Origin: Byssothecium circinans | Taxonomy: Eukaryota; Ascomycota; Dothideomycetes; Pleosporales; Massarinaceae | Length of the DNA stretch: 64,000 nt | Direction of reading: 5' to 3' | Assembly (NCBI GenBank): GCA_010015675.1 | Contig: ML976978.1 | Span: forward strand, 1,426,848 to 1,490,847 | Part shown: piece by piece, positions 10,889 through 21,029 of the stretch | Numbering within the stretch: position 1 is the stretch's first letter | How the letters are laid out: each line of letters opens with the position of its first letter | Made by a program: the position numbers and the translations under genes | The notes under the pieces: generated by a model | Database searches by the model: none | The model's input: the letters and a program-made list of their open reading frames with translations, nothing else | What the model was told of the DNA's origin: nothing

Positions 10889-12665
10889 CTACATCTCCGC
10901 GTGTGTCCTAATATTCCACTTTTCGAGCAAATTGTGCCTATGCCAAAAGCTCCTATACCTCTTTCCCCAGAAGAAGAACGGTATGGCCGTCAACACCATC
11001 GCGAACGCAATCCCGCCAAACACATAAAACATCACCGCCGGCCCGCTGGCCGCCGCCCAGTCGTTGACAAAGTAGCTGAATCCATAGAACAGCAGGTTCT
11101 TGAACACCATATTGATAATGAAAATCTCGGAACTCATGTCACGGAAAGCGTCAATGGCGTATGCAGAGCAAGCAATAGCAGCGCAGGCGATGCCAAAGAG
11201 ATCCATACCGTGGAAGGTCGCGGTTGCGTAGTATGAATAACCGTTCTCGCACATGTAGCCAAAGACTACTAGCCCGATACCGGCGAAAATGGAGGGGATC
11301 ATACCAAGAAGTCGGTATTCGGGTTCGTAGATGCCGCCGTTGTTCTTTGCGCACCATTTGATCAATGGATCAAGAATGGCACCTAGGAATATGGAACCGA
11401 GAAGACCACCGAGAAAGGGTCCAACGGATAGGTACCCGACACCTGCAGCGCTGAGGAGGTACGGAGGTGCCATGAAGGTCTGCGCCATGATGTAGGATTG
11501 GGCGACGAAAAAGGCCGTGAGGCCGCCGGTGACGACCGTGAACCAGAGAACAGCAAGGTTTGTACACACTGCAAGTGGAGCGATGACTAGTTGTAGCAAG
11601 TTGTCGTCTGAATATGTGCCGTTGAAAATCGCCAATTCCTGCACAAATGTCTTCTTCGGTCGCACTACAGGGCTGTTAGACGTAGATGTTTCGACCTTGA
11701 GCATGCCATCATCGCCGTCCTTTGTGTCGCCGGTGGCCGCGTGTCGTTTCTCGACCTCGGCTAGGCCAGTTAGATTGTCGTTGGCCAACTCATCGATGTC
11801 GTAACGATGGTCGCGGACATAAGTAGTTTCGGGGACGAAGAGAAAAAGCAGGATGCATTCTAGCGCCACGAAGGCGTTAAGAATGTGAAAGAGATATCGC
11901 CATCCCAAGTTTTGAGCAATAGGACCAACGATGATGGCGGAGAAGTTGGAAGCGGCACCGAGGATGAATTGGATTACAGTCATGCAGGATCCACGTTGGT
12001 GCACAAAATATAGGTCACCAATCATCGAGATAACGAGCGATTCAAACGCGGACCTAAGTCTCATTAACATTGAGCTCAATCACGATTACTCGAAAGTAAC
12101 TCACACTGAACCACCTTGTATGACACGAGCAGCAAGGAGACCATTGTAGCTATGGGTAGCGCTACCAATGATCGTCCCAAGCAACCCGAAAAGACTAGAG
12201 AGTATGAGTATGAATCGTTTTCCCCATTTCCTCGAGAATGCCGACACAAGAGGACCAGAAGCCGCCGTGACCAAAAGCATATAACCCGAGATGACAGTAA
12301 TATCTGCGACGTCTCTGTTGAAGTCATTGGCGATGACCACAAGTGCAGGCGAGAGAAGGGGCGAAAGTACTGCTGCATAGAGGACAGAACCGTATCCGAT
12401 AATCAACATGATGACGAATTTCTTTGCGGCTGGCCAGTTGAGAGGATCGTTGGGGTCTTCGGAACTGTGGTCGATGAGATTGAGTGAAGTGCAAAGTGTT
12501 CGGGGAGACGTACGGTTGAGGGATTAGGATGATATCGGCATCTTTTCCGGTGCCATGCTTGAGTCCTGCGGTGGCATCCGTCATCTGATGCTCCTCCTCC
12601 GCCAATATCACTGTGGCAGGAACATGCTGGAGATGTTTGTCCTCTAATATACCGAGGAAACCCAT
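10889..12665 (-). CDS. MFS transporter, DHA1-type, 12 TM
   Basis: Plasma-membrane proton antiporter of the fungal drug/metabolite exporter class. Exons 12665-12514, 12464-12105 and 12053-10889 give 558 residues, with introns of 49 and 51 bp. Family signatures are the MGFLGILEDKHLQHVPATV leader, SEDPNDPLNWP just before TM1 (created exactly by the first splice), RVIQGGSVSAFESLV (created by the second splice), GDLYFVHQRG after TM4, and FVPETTY after TM6. A long acidic cytosolic loop separates the two six-helix halves. Helices 7-12 include FTVVTGGLTAFFVAQSYIM and FLGGLLGSIFLGAIL. The substrate is unknown; relatives in this clade are annotated as multidrug or polyamine exporters. Its neighbour at 9.4-10.4 kb is a methyltransferase on the same strand. 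Confidence 0.9.
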
Positions 12666-13414
12666 AGTTTTCTTTACATACACCAGCGCGGTGACACCTG
12701 TAGGCAGGAAATGTAATGTCGTTGAATCGAGATAAGGCCACTTTGATGAGTGAGTCAATCGATCAACCTTCGTTGAAGTTCGTTCGGTGGAGGTGGACGG
12801 ATCAGCGTGGGCATGTCAACTTTATGTACGACTCGAGACCCAAGCAGACTAAGAAGTGAATTGCATCCACGGGGATCCGATCACTCGGCGCCTGCGTATC
12901 AATTTACCAGGACGTTTAGACCAGCCTGCGGCATACGACTGGTGGTAGCATACCCCTTGTGGGGTGAAACACCATTCCGATGCCCCACAAGACGGCAACA
13001 TGACACGATTCTGGCAAGTGGACGTTGGAGAGACCCTGTCAGTGCATGATCGCGTAAAGTGTTCAAGTCGGAGCGTTTCCTGTCAATTCATCCGGAAGGT
13101 GTGCTGCAGGATCAGAAAACATGTGCCTGATTGGTAAGCCAACAGGTGGTATGTCTGGATTAATCGTGGAAATCAAGTTATTTTGTTACATTACTCTTCA
13201 AAAGACCGACGAAGGGAGAAGAAATAGTAAAGAAATTGTACCCCGAGTTTCCGAGGGCTGAGACCAGCCACATCTGTGGAGAAGCCGCGCTACCCCGCAA
13301 AGCGATTATTGCCCCACAGGGTTGGCATTACATGGAGTGGAAACGCATATATGAGAAAATCAGCACCGTACTAATAGGTCGTGCAATGTAAAATTGACGC
13401 TGAGTGGACGACTT
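12666..13414. other. Intergenic, transporter promoter
   Basis: 749 bp containing the MFS gene promoter and the 3' flank of the luciferase-like gene. Poly-CT tracts are weak, and no gene is recognisable. Confidence 0.5.
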
Positions 13415-14230
13415 TCATGCGACTCTTTCTCGCGTTCCTGCCATGTACTGGATTGCTGCTTCCACGATCTTCAAAGCGACATCAAGCTCGGCATCATCGC
13501 GCGGAGCGTAGATCAAGATATAGTTTACGGGCAATCTAACCCTAGGGATCTTTTGAAGCATGCCGACGCCGGAGAAGCCGTGGCGCTGGCCCCATCCACT
13601 CTCAAAAACCTTCTTGCAGTCCTTCGGGTGGAGGACCACATGGATTGAACCGTCTACGCCAGCATGAATGTGGGAGAACTCTCCACTCGTCTGCTGAGCA
13701 ACCTGATGCCAAGTCCGCTGCGGAGAGACAAACAGGGCCGAATGATGCTGCTCGTAGAAACTCTGCTTAATCTCCACCAGTCCCTTCTGTTGCGCCCTCT
13801 GGCCCAGCTCGTAGAAACTGTCGACGAGCTTCTGCCGCATCTCGTCGCCCGGTAGTTGCTCGAGCTGACGCTGGGGCACTGGGTGAGGGCCAATTCTGGG
13901 CTTGGGCGAGCGTCGCTTGGGCGGAAAATCGGTGGGGAGGTAGCCTGGTTCGTCGGCGAAGGGCAGTTTGGGGTCGTCGTAGGGCGCCGTTGAGTGCTGC
14001 TCGCGGGACAGCAAGCGGAGGGCGTTGGCTATAAGCCAGCCGCGCGCGTTGTATGGCAATGCACCGGGGCCATAACTCATGTACATTCGGTAATCATTTA
14101 GGGCTAGAGGCAACACGATAGCAATGCCGAGCGTGGACAGGATGGCGGTGCGGTGGGACTGGAAGGCCGTGGTGATGTCGGCGGTGTTGAACATGTCGAA
14201 CAATCTTTTGAGATTCAAAGAGGAAGCCAT
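13415..14230 (-). CDS. Luciferase-like domain membrane-anchored protein (DUF5519 type)
   Basis: Single exon, 271 residues, ATG at 14230. One predicted membrane segment lies near residues 28-45 (RTAILSTLGIAIVLPLAL). A proline-rich linker follows, then a C-terminal domain with GEFSHIHAGVDGSIHVVLHP and LPVNYILIYAPRDDAELDVA. This His-rich pattern is what fungal proteins annotated as luciferase domain (DUF5519) carry. The name comes from sequence similarity only; these fungal proteins are not known to emit light and their function is unresolved. The gene is divergent from the NmrA-like gene at 14584, sharing a 353-bp intergenic region, so co-regulation is possible but not shown. Confidence 0.75.
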   Translation of the reverse strand: MASSLNLKRLFDMFNTADITTAFQSHRTAILSTLGIAIVLPLALNDYRMYMSYGPGALPYNARGWLIANALRLLSREQHSTAPYDDPKLPFADEPGYLPTDFPPKRRSPKPRIGPHPVPQRQLEQLPGDEMRQKLVDSFYELGQRAQQKGLVEIKQSFYEQHHSALFVSPQRTWHQVAQQTSGEFSHIHAGVDGSIHVVLHPKDCKKVFESGWGQRHGFSGVGMLQKIPRVRLPVNYILIYAPRDDAELDVALKIVEAAIQYMAGTRERVA

Positions 14231-14583
14231 GGCGTGGGCCCATATATCATGGAAGCAGAAGAGGGCGCCTTATATGCATATCTCATGCTGTGCTACAGCA
14301 CTCCGCGGCGTGATGGAGTGCGAGGTGTAAGCTTCCAGCATAGGATGTAAGCTGCGGAGATGCCATTCACGTGCCATTCTCCGACCTGCAACATGCAATA
14401 ACACAAGCAGTCATCAGCTTCACGGAAACGCTCATCCAATAGTATCATGATGTCACCATTTCCATATTCAATCAGCTTGGTTATACTATAGCAATGACGA
14501 GCGGATTTGTAATTGACCCGCAGCTGCTTCGCGATGCGCTTCACCCAAGACCGGTAAAACACTCTCATTATTGACGGTCCAAG
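14231..14583. promoter_or_regulatory. Divergent promoter between luciferase-like and NmrA-like genes
   Basis: A 353-bp spacer between two outward-facing start codons. It must contain both promoters. No specific binding site was identified. Confidence 0.5.
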
Positions 14584-15570
14584 ATGATAGCACTCACCAG
14601 CGCGACCGGAAAACTTGGATCAGCCGTCCTGAACGCCATCCTCGACAACAAGCTCGTCGACCCGAAGGAACTAGTAGTCTGCGTAAGCTATACTCTCCGG
14701 GTTACTTTCAAGAACAAGACTAACAGACCTCATTAGACCTCATCGAATTCTCAAGACAGCCGCTTCGACTCCCTGCGAGCCCAAAATATCACAATCCGCT
14801 ACAACAACTTCGACGAGCCCGAGTCCCTCGAACGCGCCTTCGCAGGATGCGACAAGCTCTTCCTCGTCTGGACGCCCCGCATTGAGATGGATTACAACGA
14901 CGCACCATTGTGGAAAGGAAGAGAAGCCCACCATCGAGCGGCTATCGATGCGGCTGTAAAAGTAGGCGTCAAGCACATCTACTACACCTCCCTAGCCTTC
15001 GGCAACCCCTCAAAAGCAAGCGTCATGCGGGCCCATATCCGCACGGAAAAATATTTGAACGAGCTGGCAGAGCAAGGCAAGGTCTACTCCACAATTATCC
15101 GCGAAGGGCTGTACAATGAGAGCTGGCTGCTTTACTTTGGCTACTACGACTTGAAAGAAGGACGTAGGGAAGTCGTCGTAGCCGGCGATGGACCGGTCTC
15201 TTGGACGGCCATCGCAGACATGGCCTTTGCGACGGCTAAAGTTCTCTCGGACTCCAGCGAAAAATGGAGAGGAAAAACTGTCTATCTCTCTCAGAGTAAA
15301 ACCTGGACGATCGAGGATATCGCGCGTTTGGTTAGCAGGGATAAACATGAGGACGTCATACTCAAGGTTGTGTCGAGGCAAGAGTATGAAGATTACTATG
15401 TCAATGAGAAGAAGATGAACCGCCCAGCTGTGGAGTGGTGGAGTAGTACTTACGATGCGCTGAAGGATGGCGAGTGCCACATCAAGGACACTACCTTGGA
15501 AACCATCTTACAGGAAGCGGGACGCAAGCCAAAGACATTAGAAGAGACGATCAAGGAAATGCTTGCGTAG
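14584..15570 (+). CDS. NmrA-like NAD(P)-binding oxidoreductase
   Basis: Exon 1 (14584-14682, 33 codons) and exon 2 (14737-15570) are joined over a 54-bp GTAAGC...CATTAG intron; 310 residues. The atypical short-chain dehydrogenase fold starts at MIALTSATGKLGSAVL, whose TGxLG matches the dinucleotide loop, though the first position is Ser-Ala rather than Gly. Later conserved blocks are AFAGCDKLFLVW, HIYYTSLAFG, a YSTIIREGLYNESW stretch and PVSWTAIADMA. These fit the NmrA/YtfG (quinone reductase-like) branch. Members sense the NAD(P) redox state or reduce quinones; which applies here cannot be told. The next gene downstream is a GST, consistent with a detoxification neighbourhood. Confidence 0.85.
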
Positions 15571-16587
15571 CTGTCCAAGGCCACACACCGCAATGTATAT
15601 CAATTTTCCCAAGCTGCCAGTAGCTTCTTACAGTATAGCTAGGGGACAAAACTAGACGGAGTGACGAAGATGCCGCAAGTTGTGTGGTTGTGAATTGGTG
15701 AGATAGAGGATGGCCCGGGTCCACACCGGGAAAAACGAAGAACGTTTTCCGAAAGGATTTGTCAGCACCTGCGAGCTGTTTCGCGGAGCAGTTGCTGACA
15801 CATCCTTTGAGAGAACCCTAATTTTTGTCCGGTGGGGATTATTGCGTAGCGTCACGTGAACATACTTTGGACACGGCCAGCGATAGGGCCGTGGTCTGAA
15901 AAGCGAGCGGGCCGCATACCTGTACACCGTCTTTTCCTTCTCGTACTTGCGCACATGCTCTAGACCTCAGCCATCCAATGTCCGCAGCTGTAGGTATTGC
16001 ATGTATAGCAACATATTGGACGAAATTCGGCGATCACGCACGTACGATCAGCGGACGAAGCTTCCCGAAAACCGCGCTCGCTCTTACCATAAACGCGACC
16101 GAATGACATCGCACCCCATCGATTTCAAACCCTCATTCCTTCCATCAGTTTTGCCTGAGTAGAGGAGAAGATTACCCCTGCTTAATCAAATCGTCAGCTG
16201 ACCTGCTTAGAATAGCCCTGGAAACACTACTCTTCTCCAAACTAAAGGCCCCAACTTCGCAATATTACCAAGCATGGTGCTAACATCTCCGTGCTATCGA
16301 CGATCGTACGCTGTGTGAGGCAGTAGTGGTTACGCGACTGGTTGAAACTGGCGATGGATGCGGGACTGTGACATGCACTAGCGGATAGCGGAGTGATTTG
16401 ACATGCGATTGCCGTACCCGAGTGGACAATATTCGGACTACATCATATATATACAGCAGGTATAAATATCAGCGGCATCAATCTCTAGTTCATCCACACA
16501 AGCACGACAAAAGCATCAGCGAAGACACACCAGTCTCATCACCTCACCCCAACCACACCCTCGTTTCGAAGGAGGAGTTCATCGACA
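15571..16587 (+). promoter_or_regulatory. Intergenic with GST core promoter
   Basis: About 1 kb. A TATAAATA box lies at 16461-16468, preceded by an ATATATATAC tract and followed by a C/A-rich leader up to the GST start at 16588. One CACGTG is at 15853-15858. No other gene is seen. Confidence 0.55.
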
Positions 16588-17384
16588 ATGGCTACTTCCC
16601 TCAAGCCCGTTCTCGTCCACGGCGAATGGGGTCCCAATCCCCCAAAGGTCGCCATGGTCCTCGAGACGCTCGGTATTCCCTACGAGTTTGCTGAAACGAC
16701 TTTTGCTACCATCAAGGAGCCTGCCTATCTGGCGGTGAATCCTAATGGGCGTCGTAAGCCCTCCCTCTATTTCCCTTCCAGAGTTCCTTCTCACAAACCT
16801 ACACTTCCCATCTATGGACTGAAATGACATTGCCTTCGCCCACTAATTTGCTTATCACAGTCCCTGCGATCTACGACCCCAACACCGATACCACTCTCTG
16901 GGAGTCTGGCGCCATCATCGAGTACTTGGTCGAGACATATGACAAGGATGGCAAGATAAGCTTCCCCAAAGGAAGCAAAGAATACTTCCATGCCAAACAA
17001 TGGCTCTTCTTCCAAGTCTCCGGACAAGGACCCTACTACGGTCAAGTCATCTGGTTTCAAAAGTACCACCCCGAGACCGTTCCATCAGCCATAGACCGCT
17101 ACCTCAACGAAGTCAAGCGTGTGACTGGTGTTCTCGAAAGCCATCTTAAGAAAGTGAAGGAATTGGGGGCTGGTGGTGCCGATGGACCTTGGCTCGTAGG
17201 GGGGAAGTTCTCATACGCGGATCTATCCTTCGTCCCCTGGCAGGCTATTTTAACCCATGTTGCGCCTAAGGAGAAGATTGATTGGGACGAGTTTCCTGAG
17301 GTTCAGGGGTGGCTGAAGAGGTTGAAGGAGCAGGAGGGTATTGGGAAGGTAGTGGAGAAGGGATTCACGCCGAAGAACGCGTAG
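16588..17384 (+). CDS. Glutathione S-transferase, Ure2-like
   Basis: Conjugates glutathione to electrophiles or acts as a glutathione-dependent reductase in the cytosol. Exons 16588-16753 and 16861-17384 (107-bp intron, GTAAGC...ATCACAG) give 229 residues. The splice rebuilds the canonical NPNGRLPAI (about residues 51-59) containing the cis-Pro of the thioredoxin fold. LWESGAIIEYLVETYD follows, with the Glu-Ser pair that contacts the glutathione gamma-glutamyl group. The helical C-terminal domain carries the SYADLSFVPW N-capping motif. The N-terminal segment PVLVHGEWGPNPPKVAMVLE has the Ure2p/GST arrangement without an obvious catalytic Tyr. The protein lacks the Ure2 prion domain. The start ATG follows a C/A-rich leader typical of expressed genes. 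Confidence 0.92.
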
Positions 17385-17729
17385 TATTATTGGTGGATCA
17401 TGGGACTGTTCTGTACTTGAAAGAGCGCTCGCAAATTGATACCTCTTCACATCTTACATGCCCATATTTTTTCAGAGTGAAATGTCGAAGTTGATGACTA
17501 AGCGCTATAACTAGTGCCAGGGTTCCCTGCCGCGGCTGCAGAACATATCGTCATCCCGTCCCGCTCACACTTCCAAGGTTGCGATGCACCCACATGACCA
17601 GCCTAAATCCTTCTCGATGCCCCTCCCACCATGCAATTCCCTCTTTCCCGTCCTTTGTCTCATGTAATTGACAATTGACTCCCTCCTCTATGCAGATGAA
17701 ATTGCAATCGACTCGACTGCCGCTTCGCA
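17385..17729. other. Intergenic between GST and sugar transporter
   Basis: 345 bp with a C/T-rich stretch near 17630-17700 that would suit the leader of the transporter. No gene is seen. Confidence 0.5.
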
Positions 17730-17848
17730 ATGTCCTTCCTCGCCGACCATGTGCGCGCCGCCTACCACGACAAGCAGACGCACGTCGTCCTCTTCTCCTC
17801 AACCGCGATAGCGTTGTACGGCTATGAAACTATCACTACCTCCGTACC
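17730..17848 (+). pseudogene. Out-of-frame N-terminal remnant of the sugar transporter
   Basis: An ATG at 17730 opens a frame beginning MSFLADHV and reaching SSTAIALYGYET, which is what the N-terminus and start of TM1 of a fungal hexose/quinate transporter look like. The frame then fails (stop at 17877-17879). The following transporter residues (NYHYLRT just before MGIAES) are encoded in a different frame, with an in-frame TGA between. About ten residues that normally follow the GYD/GYE motif are missing. Confidence 0.6.
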
Positions 17849-19334
17849 ATGGGGATCGCAGAGTCCTCACGTGCCGTAGGCATCTTTGTTGCCGTGCATT
17901 ACCTGGGCTGCGCGGTCGGCGCTGTGCTGTTCTCAAAACCGTCGGATACCTTGGGACGGAAAAAGGCCATATTCTCGTGCCTTGTAACGGCGTCTTTGGG
18001 CAACTTCATAATGTTCATCGCGGGGTTCGGGTATACAAGGGTCGCTTTGGCAGTCTTGTTGAGCGGGAGAGTGGTTATGGACTTGGGAGTTGGTGGAATA
18101 GACAGCGTAATTCCTACGTACAGCTCTGAGGTGTCCAAAGACGAGGCGAGGGGCAAGGCGCTGGCTCAAGAATTCCAATCCAATATTTTTGGCCTGCTCA
18201 TGGCTTTTGGGATCAACCCCGCCATGACGATTGTGCTGGGCACGTGGAGTCAGTGGGCTTGGAGAACACCAATCATCGTGATGCAGGTATACCCGCTGCT
18301 TCTCATGGCGCTCATCAGAGAACTGCCCGAGTCTCCGAGGTGGTTCATCTATCATGATCGACAGAGGGATGCGCAGGTGGCTTTGAACGACATTTTTGGG
18401 AACGAGGGAGATAGCAAGTTTGTCGAACTGCTAGATGCACATGAGAAGGAGAAGGGGGTGAGTGTTGGGTATTTTGACATGTTCAAGCTCAGCCATCCAC
18501 AATTCCATCCCACGGTCGTGGTGATAATGTGTCAGATCAATCAAGCTCTAACAGGCTATGGGGCAGTTTCGGTTTACGGACCTCAGATCTTCGGCGTAAG
18601 TGTGCACAATCACCCAAGCGTCATCCAACTGACAACAAACTCAGCTCCTCGGCTTCCCAGTCCGCACCTCCGAGTATCTCACCCTGGGCAACTACACGTC
18701 CTATTTCTTGCTCATGACGGGCGCCTGGCTGCTCATCGACGTTCTAGGCCGCCGCAAGCTTCTAGTGCAAGGCTCAACAATCCTGAGCGTTTGTTTCCTA
18801 ATCCTCACCATTTGCAGCGGTCTCTCAATGAAAGCGTCCAAACTCAACATTCCCAAAATCGTTCCCGGCACTCTCGGCACGATCACTCTATACATCGCCA
18901 CAGGCGCCTTCGGAATCGGCTGGCTTGCCACAGTGTGGCTCGTGCCTACCGAAATTTTTCCAACCACAGCCCGGGCACAAGGCACCATCATCTCAGTCAT
19001 AATATGGGGTCTTGCCAATTTCGCCATTACGTTCCTCACGCCTGTCATGTTCAACAACCTCTCGTACTTCATCTTCCTCGTCTTTGCGGGAAGCAACGCT
19101 GTAGCGGGACTCTGGACGTGGTTGTATCTGCCAGAGACGGGCGGGAGGTCGTTTGAAGACAATCAACAGTTCTTCAAGGATGCCGGGGAGCAGAGAACGT
19201 GGAGGGTGGACAAGGTGGCTGGCGGCGAGTATGGCATTCTGAAGTATCCGGACCCGGAGAGTAACGATCTTGTTGACGCGGAGAGGGTGCCGTTGCTGAG
19301 GCGGGTGGGTGATCAGCTACCAAGTGTGGAGTAA
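17849..19334 (+). CDS. MFS sugar transporter, N-terminally truncated
   Basis: Sugar/proton symporter family member. Exons 17849-18595 and 18645-19334 (49-bp GTAAGT...ACTCAG intron) give 478 residues. Visible family motifs are SDTLGRKKA after TM2, GRVVMDLGVGGIDSVIP, ELPESPRWFIYHDR before the central loop, VLGRRK after TM8, WLVPTEIFPTTARAQGT and the terminal YLPETGGRSFED. Full-length relatives are about 520-550 residues and include TM1 with a GYDQG-type motif. Here TM1 is split into another frame upstream, so the first usable ATG is MGIAES. Either the gene is a recent pseudogene, the assembly has an indel near 17820-17830, or a shortened protein is made. The rest of the reading frame is fully intact. 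Confidence 0.75.
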
Positions 19335-20304
19335 AGAGTGCCTCAGCTTTATCTTTTAAACATAGATTGTCTATATTGGGCGCCACGCTTGGATTGTTTT
19401 ATTGTATTGTATACACACGTGATATCAATAGACGCCGACCTCTTCCTAACTCGTGTTTCGTATTGCCAAGTCCACAGTCAGCAGTCCAATGTCGTATAAA
19501 TGAGGACCCGAGTCGTAGCGCCGTGGTATACGAGATCTTGAGTCTTTCTAATGGGCAAATGGAGAGTTACACAATTTTAGGGTTTACGTAAGAAATTACT
19601 CGTGAGAGAGGCGGTCGGTGTTCAGCCCTGGAAGGAAAGGGAAGAGGAAAATAGTTAGGCCAAGGCCTCGTATTTTAGACGAACAGGAGGCTTTAAATGC
19701 ATGGATAACGTGTCGTTTGCTGGAATCCTGCGGAGGTGCAACAATAAGACTGAACGAGAAGAGGAACGAGGCCACCCACGGAGAAGATGGATATTCTCTA
19801 CTCGTCTTGTCTTGTCTTACATAACAACTAAGAACTCTGCCTCAATCTATTGCCTACGGCTTTTAACTTTCTAGAGCCTTGCATGCATGCAAACAATAGA
19901 TAAACGCTAGGGATATATAGCAATATTAAAAAGGGAATTTAGACGTGTCTCTTTGGTATATCCTGCTTAACCCACTAAACCGTATCATCTCTGTCTAAGA
20001 TTATAAGGGATTTTTCCATCCCTACATCTAACACGAAAGAGCCATCATCCTTGGCAATAAATTCTTCCCCATGCTATGCACATAGGTCCTTTACGCCTCA
20101 TTCGTCTTCACCCACCAACTTATAACGATATAAATAACCTTCATCTCCCCGCTTCTCTCGCTCGCATTTCCTATCCTATTCGCCCGCCATCCGCCCCCAA
20201 CCCCTCCAACTCACCAGTCTAAACCACTCCTTTCTTCCTCAACACCTATCCCATCCCTAAATCATAACACCACATCGACATCGACATCGACATCGATATC
20301 TACA
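19335..20304 (+). promoter_or_regulatory. AT-rich intergenic; promoter of the secreted protein
   Basis: The first two thirds (about 19360-20000) are AT- and TpA-rich with no long open frames, suggestive of a RIP-altered repeat. The last 200 bp form a strong-looking promoter: TATAAATA at 20129-20136, then a C/T-rich leader, then about four GACATC hexamers at 20275-20300 immediately before the start codon at 20305. Confidence 0.55.
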
Positions 20305-20662
20305 ATGCGTCTCTCCACCATCCTCGCCACTCTCCTCGCCGCCCTCGCCACCGCTACACCCACCACGCTCGACCCGCGTCAAAACGGCAAGATTTGCCAA
20401 ACTCTCTGCGCGACTGAAGACCATATCTGCGGTCCCGGCTATGTACGTCTCTGCACTTCACTTTTTCTTGCCTGGTATCCATTTCCAGTTCCTTCATTCG
20501 GGAGGAAGTGATGGGGAGCGGGGCTTCTTCTCAGTAGGATGATGTGATGGGATGTGATGTGGGGGTCGCGTAGGTGGTGGGTGTATGCTGACGTGAGGGA
20601 ATGTATAGGTACTTGAGAAAGAAGAGGGCTCGGAGTGCTACGTCTGCTGCCGGGAACAGTAG
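20305..20662 (+). CDS. Small secreted six-cysteine protein, effector-like
   Basis: Exon 1 (20305-20442) and exon 2 (20609-20662) flank a 166-bp intron (GTACGT...GTATAG) and encode 63 residues. A classical signal peptide (MRLSTILATLLAALATATP) is followed by a mature peptide of about 45 residues. Its six cysteines are spaced C-x3-C-x6-C, then, after the splice, C-x2-CC. An LDPRQ segment just after the signal may be a processing or spacer site. The second exon (VLEKEEGSECYVCCREQ then stop) is in phase, gives the fifth and sixth cysteines and ends naturally, so the intron is believable although longer than its neighbours. Small size, secretion and even cysteine count are traits of fungal effectors or antimicrobial peptides. 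I recognise no named family. Confidence 0.7.
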
Positions 20663-21029
20663 AAGGAGTCCGTACGAGGTTGTTGGGGGTTTGACTTGAA
20701 GGGGTGAACTGATGTGGAGAGAAGCAAGAAATTGGACGTCAAGGAACAGTAAGGTAGTCTGGAACCAATGTCGTGAAAAAACGGGAAATCTAATACTTTT
20801 ATGACCAACGACTGCGACTAAATAGCAAAACCCAACCTCTACCTCCAAAAGTCCCTGTGTGTCTTCTATTAGGAACGTGACTTGCATCCCATCTAGGTAC
20901 AAACGCCGCCCAATGCAAATCTAAAAGCGATCATGCACAGCAAAGCAAAGCCTAATGCGCAAGCATGCCCCGGGTGTATCTAGCCCCAAACGTCTAAACC
21001 AAGCAAGCAAACATGCGAGCATAAACCAT
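20663..21029. other. Convergent 3' flanks
   Basis: 367 bp between the secreted-protein stop and the eEF3 stop. No gene is seen. Confidence 0.5.

Noticed and set aside
9392..12665. Methyltransferase plus MFS exporter as part of a secondary-metabolite cluster
   Set aside because: No polyketide, peptide, terpene or other backbone enzyme is nearby, and the flanking genes (POP1, Sgf11) are housekeeping.
17751..17900. An intron that would join the two frames of the sugar transporter N-terminus
   Set aside because: GT-AG pairs available there (for example the GTACGG...GCAG pair near 17814-17860) remove the conserved GIAES segment, so an indel is the simpler explanation.
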